Origin: Candidatus Thiodiazotropha sp.
GTDB lineage: Bacteria; Pseudomonadota; Gammaproteobacteria; Chromatiales; Chromatiaceae
Direction of reading: 5' to 3'
DNA: 46,947 nt
Assembly (NCBI GenBank): GCA_023838465.1
Contig: JAIVEQ010000033.1
Location: forward strand, 1 to 46,947
Part shown: in pieces, positions 32,832 to 42,572 of the stretch
How positions within the stretch are numbered: position 1 is the stretch's first letter
Layout of the letters: each line of letters begins with the position of its first letter
Program-made: the position numbers and the translations under genes
Notes under the pieces: model-generated
What the model was told of the DNA's origin: nothing
The model's input: the letters and a program-made list of their open reading frames with translations, nothing else
Databases searched by the model: none

Positions 32832-34796
32832 TTAACTTTTCTCAGCGTAGTGTAGATGATTTAAAGGTGTCTGCGGATGAACGCTACCCAATACCACCGG
32901 GGTTTCCCCCTCCAGGTAGGTGTAGCCCTTCAATCCCGCTTGATAGAAGCGTAAAAAGCTATTCGCTTCACGTGCTGTAATGCGGCCCTTGGTCCGAGCA
33001 TCCTGAAGCTGTCGACGCAAGCGATCAATCAACACCTTCTCGTGAAACTGCACATAGTTGAGCACTTCGGCTACCGACTCGCCTTCAACGACTTGTTCCA
33101 ATTCGTAGTGGTCGCCATCCATGCGGATATGTACCGCATGGGTATCACCAAACAGGTTATGCAGGTCGCCTAATATCTCCTGATAGGCTCCCGTGAGAAA
33201 GATACCGAGAAAATAGGGATCACCCGGGACTTCTGCATGTAACGGCAATGTCAGTGAACGTCCTTCCGCAAGTGGAAATTGTTGGATCTTCCCATCAGAA
33301 TCACACGTCATATCGACTAGTATCCCCTGGCGTGTGGGCTCTTCATCCAGACGGTGGATCGGCATCACAGGAAATACCTGCTTGATGGCCCAGGTATCCG
33401 GCAGGGACTGAAATACAGAGAAGTTACAATAATAACGATCAGCGATCTGGGTAGCCAGACCAGGTACCAGCTGATCCATCTCTTCTTTGTCAAGACTGGT
33501 CATGATCCGAGAAATGAGCCGCCAGTAGAGATCATCTCCATGGGCCCTATCCGCAAGAGAGGCATGCCCAAGCGAAAAGAGCTTGTTGATATCATCACGA
33601 TAGGCTGTGACATCATGCAGCGCCTCACGGGGCGAGATACGATCAAATTCAGCCAGCGTCTCCCACAACTGACGAAGTTGGGTGGGACTGCTTTGAGCTG
33701 GCTCCACTGGCGGTCCTTCAGTAGTACGCCTGGAAATTCCGGTTACATCCACTATCAGCACAGCATGGTGGGCTACCAATGCTCTTCCTGACTCGGAAAT
33801 AATATGGGGGTATGGCAGGGATTCCTCATCACAGATATTCTTCATGGCCCAGACGATGCCATTGGCATACTCCTGCAGGCTGTAGTCTACTGAAGCGGTA
33901 CTGGCTGCAATGCTGCCATCATAATTGACCCCCAATCCGCCACCCACATCCATGAATTCGATGGGAGCACCCAGTCTCCTTGCCTCAACAAAATAGTGTG
34001 CCGCCTCCTGCATTGCTTCCTTGATACGACGGATCTGTGGTACCTGGCTACCAATATGAAAATGTAATAACCTCAAACAATCTAGCTTTTTAACTTGCTT
34101 GAGTTTATTGATCGCCCCCAACAACTCAGAGGCGGTGAGACCGAATTTGGAGTTATCACCACCGGAATCGTCCCATAAACCCTCACTGGTTGAGGCCAGA
34201 CGGCATCGCAATCCAATCAAAGGTTCCACATCCAGGCGCTCAGCGGCATTTAGAATCAGCTCCAGTTCATCAGGTTTCTCCACTACCACAAAAAGCTGCT
34301 TGCCCATTTTCAATCCCATTAAGGCGAGATCGATAAATTCCTGATCCTTGTAGCCGTTGCAGATGATTAAACCTTCTACATCTTCCAGCATCGCCAGGGT
34401 GGCATGAAGTTCCGGTTTAGAACCCGCCTCAAGTCCCCAATTGTAACTAGTACCAAATTCGACAATCTCTTCAACAATTTGCCGTTGCTGATTGACCTTA
34501 ATCGGATAGACACCATAGTAGCGTCCAGTGTATTCAGCTTCTTCACAAGCAATAGTGAAGCGCTTATGAATCTGTGACATACGCTGTTTCAACATATCTG
34601 AGAAACGTAGTAATAGAGGTGGTCTAAGGCCTCTGTTCGCCAGTTCATCACAGAGTTGTTTCAGATCGATGCCTCGTGTTCCATCTGTAATCGCTTCGAC
34701 ATGTCCTTGCTGGTTGATACTGAAGTAACCTGCGCCCCACCCATCAACCTGGTAGAGACTATTGGCTACATCCCTATCCCATACAGCGTCACTCAT
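32832..34796 (-). CDS. speA: Biosynthetic arginine decarboxylase
   Basis: PLP-dependent enzyme that decarboxylates arginine to agmatine, the first step of putrescine synthesis by this route. The 654 residues match SpeA (658 in E. coli). The cofactor lysine is in VYPIKVNQQRQI (Lys100), and the alanine-racemase-like barrel carries HFHIGSQ and FMDVGGGLGVNYDGS. I start at ATG 34796, with GGAG about 7 bases before it; the first 8 bp overlap the end of speB, so translation is probably coupled. SpeB uses its product. Confidence 0.96.
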   Translation of the reverse strand: MSDAVWDRDVANSLYQVDGWGAGYFSINQQGHVEAITDGTRGIDLKQLCDELANRGLRPPLLLRFSDMLKQRMSQIHKRFTIACEEAEYTGRYYGVYPIKVNQQRQIVEEIVEFGTSYNWGLEAGSKPELHATLAMLEDVEGLIICNGYKDQEFIDLALMGLKMGKQLFVVVEKPDELELILNAAERLDVEPLIGLRCRLASTSEGLWDDSGGDNSKFGLTASELLGAINKLKQVKKLDCLRLLHFHIGSQVPQIRRIKEAMQEAAHYFVEARRLGAPIEFMDVGGGLGVNYDGSIAASTASVDYSLQEYANGIVWAMKNICDEESLPYPHIISESGRALVAHHAVLIVDVTGISRRTTEGPPVEPAQSSPTQLRQLWETLAEFDRISPREALHDVTAYRDDINKLFSLGHASLADRAHGDDLYWRLISRIMTSLDKEEMDQLVPGLATQIADRYYCNFSVFQSLPDTWAIKQVFPVMPIHRLDEEPTRQGILVDMTCDSDGKIQQFPLAEGRSLTLPLHAEVPGDPYFLGIFLTGAYQEILGDLHNLFGDTHAVHIRMDGDHYELEQVVEGESVAEVLNYVQFHEKVLIDRLRRQLQDARTKGRITAREANSFLRFYQAGLKGYTYLEGETPVVLGSVHPQTPLNHLHYAEKS

Positions 34797-35706
34797 CTTC
34801 TGCTCCAATTTGAGAACCCATGGCTTGGCGTTGATCGAAACCCTGAGACTTGCCCCAGAAAGAGATACATTTTTGTAGTAACTTTGCAGCTACCATATCG
34901 GACACACAATTTTCCTCAGGAACCAATTCGAGGATATCGATCCCCCTCAGGTCGATGTTCCGATTGTTGATCAACGTCTGCAGAATATCCATCCCCTGAT
35001 GCCAGCTGATACCCCCCGGTTGGGGTGTCCCAACGCTGGATATCAGTGCAGGGTCAAATCCATCCATGTCTATAGTCAGCCACACAGGGCCTGTAAGGGC
35101 CTTCAATGTCTGCAACAGGCCATGCCAGACATCGGCATGCTGCAAGGTACGATCGAAGTAGGTTGTGATGGTCTGTTCAGCAGCGAGCAACTGTGATTCG
35201 TCTGCATGCAGGGAACGTATTCCAATCTGGATTAGTGCATAGTCCCTTTGCCAGATTCGATACATCGGACAGGCATGATTATAGATTGAGCCATGATAGG
35301 TAGAACGCAGATCTGCATGGGCATCAATCTGTACGACTGTGCCCCCCTCCGGCATCCGAGCAAACACCATCTCCGGGGTGATTGAATGTTCTCCACCCAA
35401 TCCTATAAAGAGGTTATTAGGAGGAAGAGCATCCACCGTGTTGAACAAACGATGATGAAATACCTCTTCAGAATCGCACCCTACATCAGCCGCTGGAAGC
35501 ACGGCAAGCTTGAGATACTCCATCGGGCACCAGCCTATATCCTCCTCATAAAACTCCAACTGATTACTGGCTGCGAGAATGGCTTCCGGTCCCCGACCTG
35601 TACCCTGTCTATAGGTCACAGTCTGTTCGAAAGGAACAGGTAGAATTAGTACATCGGCACACTCTATAGACGCATTGGGGAGTGAAAGAAATTGCATCAC
35701 CGCCAT
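34789..35706 (-). CDS. speB: Agmatinase (ureohydrolase family)
   Basis: Hydrolyses agmatine to putrescine and urea. The 305-residue protein has all binuclear manganese motifs: GGEHS (104-108), DAHADLR (128-134), and the late TIDMDGFDP (211-219). The HGSIYNHACPMYRI segment (138-151) is typical of agmatinase rather than arginase. The pairing with speA supports agmatine as substrate. It lies 44 bp downstream of purL and overlaps speA by 8 bp, giving the order purL-speB-speA on the minus strand. Confidence 0.94.
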   Translation of the reverse strand: MAVMQFLSLPNASIECADVLILPVPFEQTVTYRQGTGRGPEAILAASNQLEFYEEDIGWCPMEYLKLAVLPAADVGCDSEEVFHHRLFNTVDALPPNNLFIGLGGEHSITPEMVFARMPEGGTVVQIDAHADLRSTYHGSIYNHACPMYRIWQRDYALIQIGIRSLHADESQLLAAEQTITTYFDRTLQHADVWHGLLQTLKALTGPVWLTIDMDGFDPALISSVGTPQPGGISWHQGMDILQTLINNRNIDLRGIDILELVPEENCVSDMVAAKLLQKCISFWGKSQGFDQRQAMGSQIGAEDE

Positions 35707-35750
35707 TAGCTACAGAGCCCCCATCAGACAAACACTGAAAGGAACAACAC

Positions 35751-38700
35751 TCAATCAACCCAAATGCGGGCATTCCGGAACAGACGTAACCAGGGGGCAT
35801 CCTCTTCCCAATCATCCGGGTGCCAGGAGTGTTGAACTGTACGGGTCACCCGCTCAGGATGAGGCATCATTATTGTCACTCGACCGTCACTGTTGCAGAG
35901 CCCCGCAACACCATCCGGGGACCCATTGGGATTGGCAGGATAGCGTGTAGCCAACTTTCCATTGTTTTCCAGATAGCGAATCACCGTCAAGGGACGAGCT
36001 TGTGCCAGATGATCTTGATCGTGAAACTCGGCACGTCCTTCAGCATGAGCCACAGCGATCGGTAGTCTTGAGCCGCTCATTCCCCTCAACAGGATCGATG
36101 GCGATTCATTGATCTCGACAGTGACGAAACGTGCTTCAAACTGTTCTGAACGGTTGCGTACGAAATGAGGCCAGTGATCGGCACCAGGAATCAGTTGATG
36201 TAGATTTGAAAGCATCTGGCAGCCGTTGCAGACGCCAAGCGCGAAGGTATCCTGACGATTGAAGTAGGCTTCAAATTCATCACTCGCCCGGCCATTGAAC
36301 AAAGCCGATTTTGCCCAGCCTTCCCCAGCACCCAAGACGTCCCCATAGGAAAAACCACCACAGGCCACCAGCCCCCTGAAACGGCTCAGGCTGGTTCTTC
36401 CCTCAATGATATCGGACATATGAACATCGATACACTCGAAGCCGGCACGATGAAACGCTGCTGCCATCTCCAACTGCCCATTGACACCCTGCTCTCGCAA
36501 GATGGCGATCGGTGGCCGCACTCCAGTGGCAATCATCGGTGATGAGATATCCTCATCTGGATCAAAGGTAAGTTGTATCTGGATACCGGGATCCAGCTCG
36601 GCAATACGGCTAAACTCCTCTTCGGCACATGCTGGGTTGTCCCGCATGGCCTGCATCTGACGGGTAGTCTCCGACCAAGCCTGTTGGAACTCCACACGAC
36701 TAGCGCTCAGTACCGCTTTGCCTGCACGTAAAAACTCGATCCGGTCCTCACCGTTTAGGGTACCGATGACGTGACTGCAGCGCCCCAGTCCGGCATCGCT
36801 TAGCATTTTCAACACCTCATCGGTATCGCTATGACGTACCTGAATCACCGCCCCCAACTCCTCATTGAAGAGCGCAGACAGGTCATCTTCACCCAGGTCA
36901 TCGATCTCCACAGAGACACCACAATGTCCGGCAAAGGCCATCTCACAGACCGTGGTGAAGAGTCCACCATCAGAACGATCATGATAGGCCAATAGCAGAT
37001 TGACGCGACTGAGTTCTTGTATCAATCCAAAAAAACGTCGTAGCGCTTTCGGATCGTCCAGGTCCGCACCATGGTGTCCAATCTGTTTGTAGACTTGGGC
37101 AAGCGCTGTCGCACCCAATCGGTTCTTTCCCTTACCCAGGTCGATAAGGATCAGATCTGAATCACCTACATTGCTCCTCAGAAAAGGTGTCAAGGTTGTA
37201 CGTACATCCGCCACAGGTGCAAAGGCAGAGATGATCAGTGATAAGGGTGCCGTCATGGCCCGCTCATCACCCTGCTCCTGCCATACGGTTTTCATCGACA
37301 TAGAGTCTTTACCGACAGGTATCGCAATACCGAGTGCTGGACAGAGTTCCATCCCGACGGCTTTCACTGTTTCATAGAGTTTAACGTCTTCTCCAGGATG
37401 TCCGGCAGGCGCCATCCAATTGGCAGAGAGTTTAATATCCGACAGTTTGTCAATGCTTGCAGCCGCGATATTGGTTATCGCTTCACCAATGGCCATGCGC
37501 CCGGAAGCAGGTGCATCCAACAAGGCCAACGGCGTACGTTCACCCACTGCCATCGCCTCTCCTGTGTATCCCATAAGACCCGATGCAGTAACCGCCAAAT
37601 CCGAAACAGGCACCTGCCAAGGTCCCACCATCTGATCACGGGTCACCATCCCGGTAATCGAGCGATCACCGATACTGATCAGAAAGGTCTTGTTCGCCAC
37701 AGTCGGCAATTTCAGTACCCGTAGCGCCGCCTGTATAAGGTCGATAGAGGAGAAATCGAGTTCCTGCTTCTTGAAGGTCTTGCGTCGCACTTCCCTTAAC
37801 ATCCGGGGTGGTTTACCAAACAGCAGGTTCATTGGGATATCGATGGGATTGTTATCAAAATGGGCATCACCTAAAACCAGGTGCTCCTCATCTGTTGCTT
37901 CTCCAACGATTGCGTAGGGACAACGCTCACGCTCACAGATTGATTTGAATACTTCCAGCTTGTCCACGTCGATGGCCATCACATAGCGCTCCTGGGATTC
38001 ATTGCACCAAATCTCCATCGGAGTCATGCCCGGGTCATCATTGGGGACTGTGCGTAATTCGAAACGTCCACCCAGTGCGGCATCGTGCACCAACTCCGGC
38101 AAGGCATTGGAGAGACCGCCGGCACCCACGTCGTGGATAAACAGGATGGGACTGGCATCACCTCTTGCCCAGCAGGCATCGATCACCTCTTGACAGCGTC
38201 GTTGCATTTCTGGATTGGAGCGCTGTACAGATGCGAAATCAAGATCCTCTGCCGAGGTGCCGCTGGCCATACTCGAGGCTGCCCCTCCTCCCAGACCAAT
38301 CAGCATGGCAGGACCGCCCAGCACCACCAAGGGAGAGCCCTTTGGAAAACTGCTCTTCTCAATATGCTCGGTACGAATATTTCCCAAGCCGCCTGCCAAC
38401 ATAATCGGCTTATGGTAGCCTCGAAATTCCATACCATCTGGACCAGGCACTTCCAATTCGTAAGTGCGGAAGTAGCCACATAGATTCGGGCGACCGAATT
38501 CGTTATTGAATGATGCTGCGCCAATGGGTCCTTCGAGCATAATGTCCAGTGCGGAAACAATGCGTCCTGGCTTACCGAAATCAATCTCCCAAGGCATCTC
38601 CCCGCCAGGGATCCGCAAATTGGAGACTGAAAAACCGCACAGTCCGGCCTTTGGCTTGGAGCCTTTCCCTGTCGCTCCCTCATCACGAATTTCACCACCT

Positions 38701-39638
38701 GAGCCGGTTGCCGCTCCTGGATCGGGTGAGATTGCGGTGGGATGGTTGTGGGTCTCCACCTTCATCAAGATATGTACATCTTCCTGACCAAAACCGTAAC
38801 TTTGGGATTGTGGATCAAGCACAAACCGCTCTGCACTCGGACCTCTGATAACGGCGGCATTATCCGTATAGGCAGACAACACATCATCCGGTGAGGTATT
38901 TGTTGTATTGCGGATCATATTGAAGAGTGAGTGAGGTTGCCGCTCTCCATCGATAATCCAGTCTGCATTGAAAATCTTGTGTCTGCAGTGCTCAGAATTT
39001 GCCTGTGCAAACATCATCAATTCCACATCAGTGGGGTTTCGTTGCAGGGCTTGAAAACTCTCCACCAAGTATTCGATCTCATCATCAGACAGGGCAAGAC
39101 CCAAGTCTGTATTGGCGCTCTTTAACGCAGCAACCCCACCCCCCAGAATATCGACCTGTATATAGGGTGCCGGCTCAGCACGACTAAACAGACATGCAGC
39201 ATCTTCCGCATCGGCCAATACTGACTCGGTCATGCGGTCATGCAGTAGGCCTGATGCGGTGAAAGAGAGATCACTATCGAGCTCCTTTCCATCGACGGTC
39301 AGATAGTAGGCCACTCCCCGTTCAAGCCGATTTACCTTCTGCAAGCCACAATGGTGCGCAATATCAGTGGCCTTTGTTGACCAGGGCGATAGGGTTCCAG
39401 GGCGAGGAACCACCAGTATCAGCGTCCCATCGTGCTCCATCGCGGGCATTGCAGGTCCATAGCGTAGAAGATTGTCGAGTATGGCGCGATCCTGCTCATT
39501 GAGCGATTGGTTTATATCAGCAAAATGGAGATACTCCGCAACAACTTTCACCGGGAGTTTCAGTAGATCGGAGAGACGTTGGGCAAGTTTGTTGAGACGA
39601 AAATCTGAGAGTGCTGGCGCGCCACGGAGAATCAACAT
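35751..39638 (-). CDS. purL: Phosphoribosylformylglycinamidine synthase
   Basis: Fourth step of purine synthesis: converts FGAR to FGAM using ATP and glutamine. This is the long single-chain form (1295 residues, as in E. coli). The N-terminal part starts [18 protein letters not shown]; the central ATP-binding synthetase half has [31 protein letters not shown] sequence and two related halves; the C-terminal glutaminase from about residue 1040 has the nucleophile in GVCNGCQML and the His/Glu in [10 protein letters not shown] start at ATG 39638, preceded by AAGG at about 8 bases. No other pur gene is adjacent. Confidence 0.97.
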   Translation of the reverse strand: MLILRGAPALSDFRLNKLAQRLSDLLKLPVKVVAEYLHFADINQSLNEQDRAILDNLLRYGPAMPAMEHDGTLILVVPRPGTLSPWSTKATDIAHHCGLQKVNRLERGVAYYLTVDGKELDSDLSFTASGLLHDRMTESVLADAEDAACLFSRAEPAPYIQVDILGGGVAALKSANTDLGLALSDDEIEYLVESFQALQRNPTDVELMMFAQANSEHCRHKIFNADWIIDGERQPHSLFNMIRNTTNTSPDDVLSAYTDNAAVIRGPSAERFVLDPQSQSYGFGQEDVHILMKVETHNHPTAISPDPGAATGSGGEIRDEGATGKGSKPKAGLCGFSVSNLRIPGGEMPWEIDFGKPGRIVSALDIMLEGPIGAASFNNEFGRPNLCGYFRTYELEVPGPDGMEFRGYHKPIMLAGGLGNIRTEHIEKSSFPKGSPLVVLGGPAMLIGLGGGAASSMASGTSAEDLDFASVQRSNPEMQRRCQEVIDACWARGDASPILFIHDVGAGGLSNALPELVHDAALGGRFELRTVPNDDPGMTPMEIWCNESQERYVMAIDVDKLEVFKSICERERCPYAIVGEATDEEHLVLGDAHFDNNPIDIPMNLLFGKPPRMLREVRRKTFKKQELDFSSIDLIQAALRVLKLPTVANKTFLISIGDRSITGMVTRDQMVGPWQVPVSDLAVTASGLMGYTGEAMAVGERTPLALLDAPASGRMAIGEAITNIAAASIDKLSDIKLSANWMAPAGHPGEDVKLYETVKAVGMELCPALGIAIPVGKDSMSMKTVWQEQGDERAMTAPLSLIISAFAPVADVRTTLTPFLRSNVGDSDLILIDLGKGKNRLGATALAQVYKQIGHHGADLDDPKALRRFFGLIQELSRVNLLLAYHDRSDGGLFTTVCEMAFAGHCGVSVEIDDLGEDDLSALFNEELGAVIQVRHSDTDEVLKMLSDAGLGRCSHVIGTLNGEDRIEFLRAGKAVLSASRVEFQQAWSETTRQMQAMRDNPACAEEEFSRIAELDPGIQIQLTFDPDEDISSPMIATGVRPPIAILREQGVNGQLEMAAAFHRAGFECIDVHMSDIIEGRTSLSRFRGLVACGGFSYGDVLGAGEGWAKSALFNGRASDEFEAYFNRQDTFALGVCNGCQMLSNLHQLIPGADHWPHFVRNRSEQFEARFVTVEINESPSILLRGMSGSRLPIAVAHAEGRAEFHDQDHLAQARPLTVIRYLENNGKLATRYPANPNGSPDGVAGLCNSDGRVTIMMPHPERVTRTVQHSWHPDDWEEDAPWLRLFRNARIWVD

Positions 39639-40146
39639 TGTTGAGCCTTTATCCTGCAGGTGGAAAAAGCTCAATGATACTCGAAAAAAAGGTCGTGAAC
39701 CCGTATTGAGATTGAAATGTTAAATTACTTTACAACCAGCTGCATATCTGGGGAGATTGATTTTTCTCAATGCAACTGAATCCTGACGATGGTGGAATAG
39801 CACCAAGTCAGCCGGAACAGCCTTGTTGCGGTGGCTTTATCTCCTCCATCCTCCTTTGGTATAGCCGTTTCGACAACATGTCGGAGCGGTTTTTTTTTAT
39901 TCAGGATTATCCTTACAGTCAGGTATGAATCTGGTGGGTGAAGCGAGTGAACGCTACAACTACCCTCTTTTCTCCTAAATCTATACCTAATGATCAATCT
40001 AGAATCCTCAGTTGACCGCTATGCGTAGTACCCAACAGGTTGAAAATATGGGACTATTTCGTGCAAGGAGCGTTCACCTTCTAGGTGAGCATCACGACAC
40101 AGCAAATGGCACGCTTGTGGTGTTCAAAAGATGATTCCAGGTTCAA
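39639..40146. other. 508-bp intergenic region between the Tad cluster and purL
   Basis: No credible gene is visible. It includes the purL leader, an AT-rich stretch with runs of T near 39892-39899, and a partial copy of the dispersed repeat at 40000-40022. Beyond it is a hairpin TCACCT/AGGTGA (about 40075-40089) and a fragment GATTCCAGG (40133-40141), also found in the other repeat copy. Confidence 0.4.
40000..40022. repeat. Second copy (one arm) of the dispersed inverted repeat
   Basis: Bases 40002-40022 are identical over 21 bp to the reverse complement of 9042-9062 in the pgl-gnd gap. Only one arm is clear here; 40133-40141 may be a remnant of the other end, giving an element of about 140 bp. 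The two copies lie 31 kb apart. Confidence 0.6.
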
Positions 40147-40632
40147 TCAGTATTGGATCAATCCTTTAGCCGGTGACGGCAGATCACTGACCGGTTTGTA
40201 GATAATCGCCCGCAACTTAATAAGCTTTTCTTCCACAATCAATCGTTCATAGCTTGTCTTTTCAGCTAAACCATGGGCCTTTTTCAATGATTGATGGGCC
40301 AGCAAAAGATAGGCTTCAGCCAGATTGTGGTGAGGCTTGGGCTGTCTTGGATCCCGCTGCAGTGACGACTCGTAGGCGTGGATCGCCGCTTCTATATTGC
40401 CTTGATGTAGCCGTGCATTGCCAAGCCTGAACCAAGCATAAAAATCTTTGAGAGCAATCTCTATAATCGCCTGATAGTGTTGCTCGGCCTCGACCCACCT
40501 GCCCTGATCATAGGCCTTGTCCGCCATCTCCAGATGAGTGAACGCCTTACCCTTAGGACCTGTGCTGCTGCAGGCCGTAAACACAGCAAAGAGCATCGCC
40601 AAAAAAGTGTGTGTTACCGATTTACTTAACAC
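40147..40632 (-). CDS. TPR-repeat lipoprotein of the Tad locus (TadD-like)
   Basis: The 161-residue protein starts with GTG and has a lipoprotein-type signal ending FTAC (Cys21). Tetratricopeptide helices follow: FTHLEMADKAYDQGRWVEAEQHYQAII, FYAWFRLGNARLHQGNIEAAIHAYESSL and PKPHHNLAEAYLLLAHQSL (about 30-125). TPR lipoproteins (TadD) assist assembly of Tad secretins, so the context suggests that role, although the family link is loose. The GTG was chosen because AGGGAATAATT precedes it, inside the DUF192 gene end, giving coupling. Confidence 0.75.
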   Translation of the reverse strand: MLSKSVTHTFLAMLFAVFTACSSTGPKGKAFTHLEMADKAYDQGRWVEAEQHYQAIIEIALKDFYAWFRLGNARLHQGNIEAAIHAYESSLQRDPRQPKPHHNLAEAYLLLAHQSLKKAHGLAEKTSYERLIVEEKLIKLRAIIYKPVSDLPSPAKGLIQY

Positions 40633-40634
40633 AA

Positions 40635-41012
40635 TTATTCCCTCTCCACTGCATGCCATACAAAACGATCATCAACGGTGATGCTCTGTTTGCGGATCAT
40701 CCCCTGATTCAGTTCCAGGGTGTAGTAGGCACCGCGCACACCTGCGGTGCGAAATGGCTTGACACCCTCCTGACACTTCAGAACCTTACCTCGCTTGTCC
40801 ATGAAGACCAGATCGAGTGGATAGTGCATACCAATCGTGTGAACGGTTGCGCATCGCTTCAGCAGCAACCCCTCAGAGTCACTGAGTTGTTTTTTTCCCA
40901 GCAGTCCACGAAGTCGGCTCAGATAGCTGTCGGCCAAAAGAACCTCAAGGCCGATTGCCTCACCCGTTGTTGGATCATCCATCTCCTGTCTGCACAGACA
41001 GATTTGCTTCAT
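40635..41012 (-). CDS. DUF192 family protein
   Basis: The 125-residue protein has the DUF192 pattern: EVLLADSYLSRLRGLLGKKQL, then GLLLKRCATVHTIGMHYPLDLVFMDKRGKVL, and a late VRGAYYTLELNQGMI. The fold is a small beta barrel of unknown role. Members often occur in Tad pilus loci. There is no signal peptide, so it is probably cytosolic in this form, unlike the exported members. Three 12-bp tandem repeats lie just upstream of its ATG. The stop is 3 bp from the next start. Confidence 0.85.
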   Translation of the reverse strand: MKQICLCRQEMDDPTTGEAIGLEVLLADSYLSRLRGLLGKKQLSDSEGLLLKRCATVHTIGMHYPLDLVFMDKRGKVLKCQEGVKPFRTAGVRGAYYTLELNQGMIRKQSITVDDRFVWHAVERE

Positions 41013-41016
41013 TGCC

Positions 41017-41052
41017 CTTCCGTTGTCTCTTCCGTTGTCTCTTCCGTTCCCT
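41017..41052. repeat. Tandem 12-bp repeat at the DUF192 ribosome-binding site
   Basis: Three copies of a 12-base unit (CTTCCGTTGTCT on the plus strand): 41017-41028 and 41029-41040 identical, and 41041-41052 with two changes near its end. On the coding strand each unit includes GGAAG, and the last lies just before the ATG at 41012. Copy-number change could alter translation. Confidence 0.7.
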
Positions 41053-41057
41053 CATAG

Positions 41058-41642
41058 TTAATCAGGCTCTTTTTCGGTATCTGTATTGATCTCCATCGAT
41101 CCATAACCATCTCCGGCATAGGCGTGCAGGGTCGCCTGGTAACCGCCGCAGGAGGTGTTAGTCCTGACAATCACCGTCTTGGTGCCATGGTATTTTTCTG
41201 TCTTTGTTTCATAAAGAATCGGATCACCCGCGCCGCTTACCAACTCCTGGGGATGATCGACCACGCCATTGTTGTTGTGGTCATCATAGAGATAAAAAAT
41301 ATGCCAATCATCGAGCTGTGGTGACGATGTACTATTGGAGGGAGAGAGATAAACTTCTAAGTCCATCTCACCGATTGGCCTGCCATTTGAATCGTTGACG
41401 GTTATGATTAAAACATTGTCCTGATAATCATCCGGTGAAAACATGCATTGCCCCTGTGTATCGAGCAATTCCGTAACAGTCCAGGTATAAGAGGAGGGTG
41501 CGATGGTGACAGTCGTTCCTGGCGCAAACTGTTCAGTACTATTATTGCATGCTACGAGCAGAAGACTCAGCAAGCAGGCCGTTACGACTGCGCTCAACCA
41601 CTTTATATCCATTTTCATGCTAAATAATCTTGAATTTTTCAT
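41058..41642 (-). CDS. Lipoprotein with Ig-like and EF-hand-like segments, Tad-associated
   Basis: The 194-residue protein has a lipobox LVAC (29-32), so it should be membrane-anchored by lipid. The mature part includes NVLIITVNDSNGRPIGEMDLEVYL (76-99), resembling an edge strand of bacterial Ig-like domains, and an EF-hand-like calcium loop DDHNNNGVVD (120-129). A late TKTVIVRTNTSCGGYQATL (about 154-172) adds a second beta sandwich strand pair. I do not know the family. AGGA lies 7 bases before the ATG, inside the stop of tadC, so it is coupled to the Tad operon. Confidence 0.65.
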   Translation of the reverse strand: MKNSRLFSMKMDIKWLSAVVTACLLSLLLVACNNSTEQFAPGTTVTIAPSSYTWTVTELLDTQGQCMFSPDDYQDNVLIITVNDSNGRPIGEMDLEVYLSPSNSTSSPQLDDWHIFYLYDDHNNNGVVDHPQELVSGAGDPILYETKTEKYHGTKTVIVRTNTSCGGYQATLHAYAGDGYGSMEINTDTEKEPD

Positions 41643-41649
41643 ATAATTC

Positions 41650-42570
41650 CTAACCCGGCCAGTTAAAGGCCCATATCAGCGGTTTGAATATCGGCCAGGC
41701 CAACACGCCCTTTTGGATTGCACTGCTGAGGATGACAAAAATAATGATCAGAAAAGTGTTGGGAAATATAAACATGACCAAGGGTCCAAGTAGCTTGACC
41801 GGTGCCTCCATGGCCATCTTTTCTGCTTTCTGGAACCTGGCCGTCCTTAATTGGTCGGCTTGAGCTTTGAGAACAGGCCCCAAACTGGAGCCCGTTTTTT
41901 CAGCCTGGATGATACTACTGACAACATTGCGCACGCTTTCACTGTCCACCCGGTCCGCCAAGTCTCGAAGCGAGTCTGCCCGTGGTTTTCCGGCACGAAT
42001 ATCTCTAATCACCCGACTGAGTTCTTGTCTGAGTGGACCATCCGTTGCTTTGTTGATTGCCTGCTGTAGCCCGCCGGTAAAATTGGTGCCCGCTTCTACA
42101 GAAAGAATGATGATATCGAGATAAAACGGCAGATCCCTGAAAATGCTTTTATTACGCTGCTCCGTCGCCTCACGCAGCCAAAGCTCAGGGTAGAAGAATC
42201 CCGCAATCAGTCCCAACAACATAAAATACCAGGTTGTTGATCCCAACATGCTCAGCACCAGGTAGGCGAACGAAGTGAAAAGCACAGCAGCCACTACCTT
42301 CCCAGCAAAGAACTGATCGGGGCTTAACATATAGTCCAGTCCTGCTTTTCTCAGTCTCAGCAGGGTGACAATACGATAGTTCTGACTGATGAGTGAACCG
42401 AAATAGTGTACGAATCCATTGACAAGGGGCCAGGTCAATCGAAAACCGAGCGGAGGGCGGTCAAGGTAAGACCTGTCCTGGTCCGGTACCTGTGCAAACA
42501 CCCGGTAGCTATTCCATACGATCAGAGCAAGAATGCCGCCAAATAGAAGGCTGATGGTAAGCAATTCCAT
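41650..42570 (-). CDS. tadC: Tad pilus inner-membrane platform protein TadC
   Basis: The type II secretion F-domain family protein (about 306 residues) has an N-terminal helix (about 1-20), a pair of helices near 90-130, and a C-terminal helix near 270-292. The F-domain signature is FYLDIIILSVEAGTNFTGGLQQAI with later IQAEKTGSSLGPVLKAQADQLRTARFQKAE. It forms the platform with TadB. The ATG at 42570 is my choice; a TTG two codons earlier overlaps the tadB stop. No Shine-Dalgarno is obvious. Confidence 0.88.
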   Translation of the reverse strand: MELLTISLLFGGILALIVWNSYRVFAQVPDQDRSYLDRPPLGFRLTWPLVNGFVHYFGSLISQNYRIVTLLRLRKAGLDYMLSPDQFFAGKVVAAVLFTSFAYLVLSMLGSTTWYFMLLGLIAGFFYPELWLREATEQRNKSIFRDLPFYLDIIILSVEAGTNFTGGLQQAINKATDGPLRQELSRVIRDIRAGKPRADSLRDLADRVDSESVRNVVSSIIQAEKTGSSLGPVLKAQADQLRTARFQKAEKMAMEAPVKLLGPLVMFIFPNTFLIIIFVILSSAIQKGVLAWPIFKPLIWAFNWPG

Positions 42571-42572
42571 GA

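Noticed and set aside
39767..39997. Open frame of 76 codons upstream of purL on the minus strand
   Set aside because: No Shine-Dalgarno, unusual composition and no recognisable family; it looks like chance in a non-coding gap.
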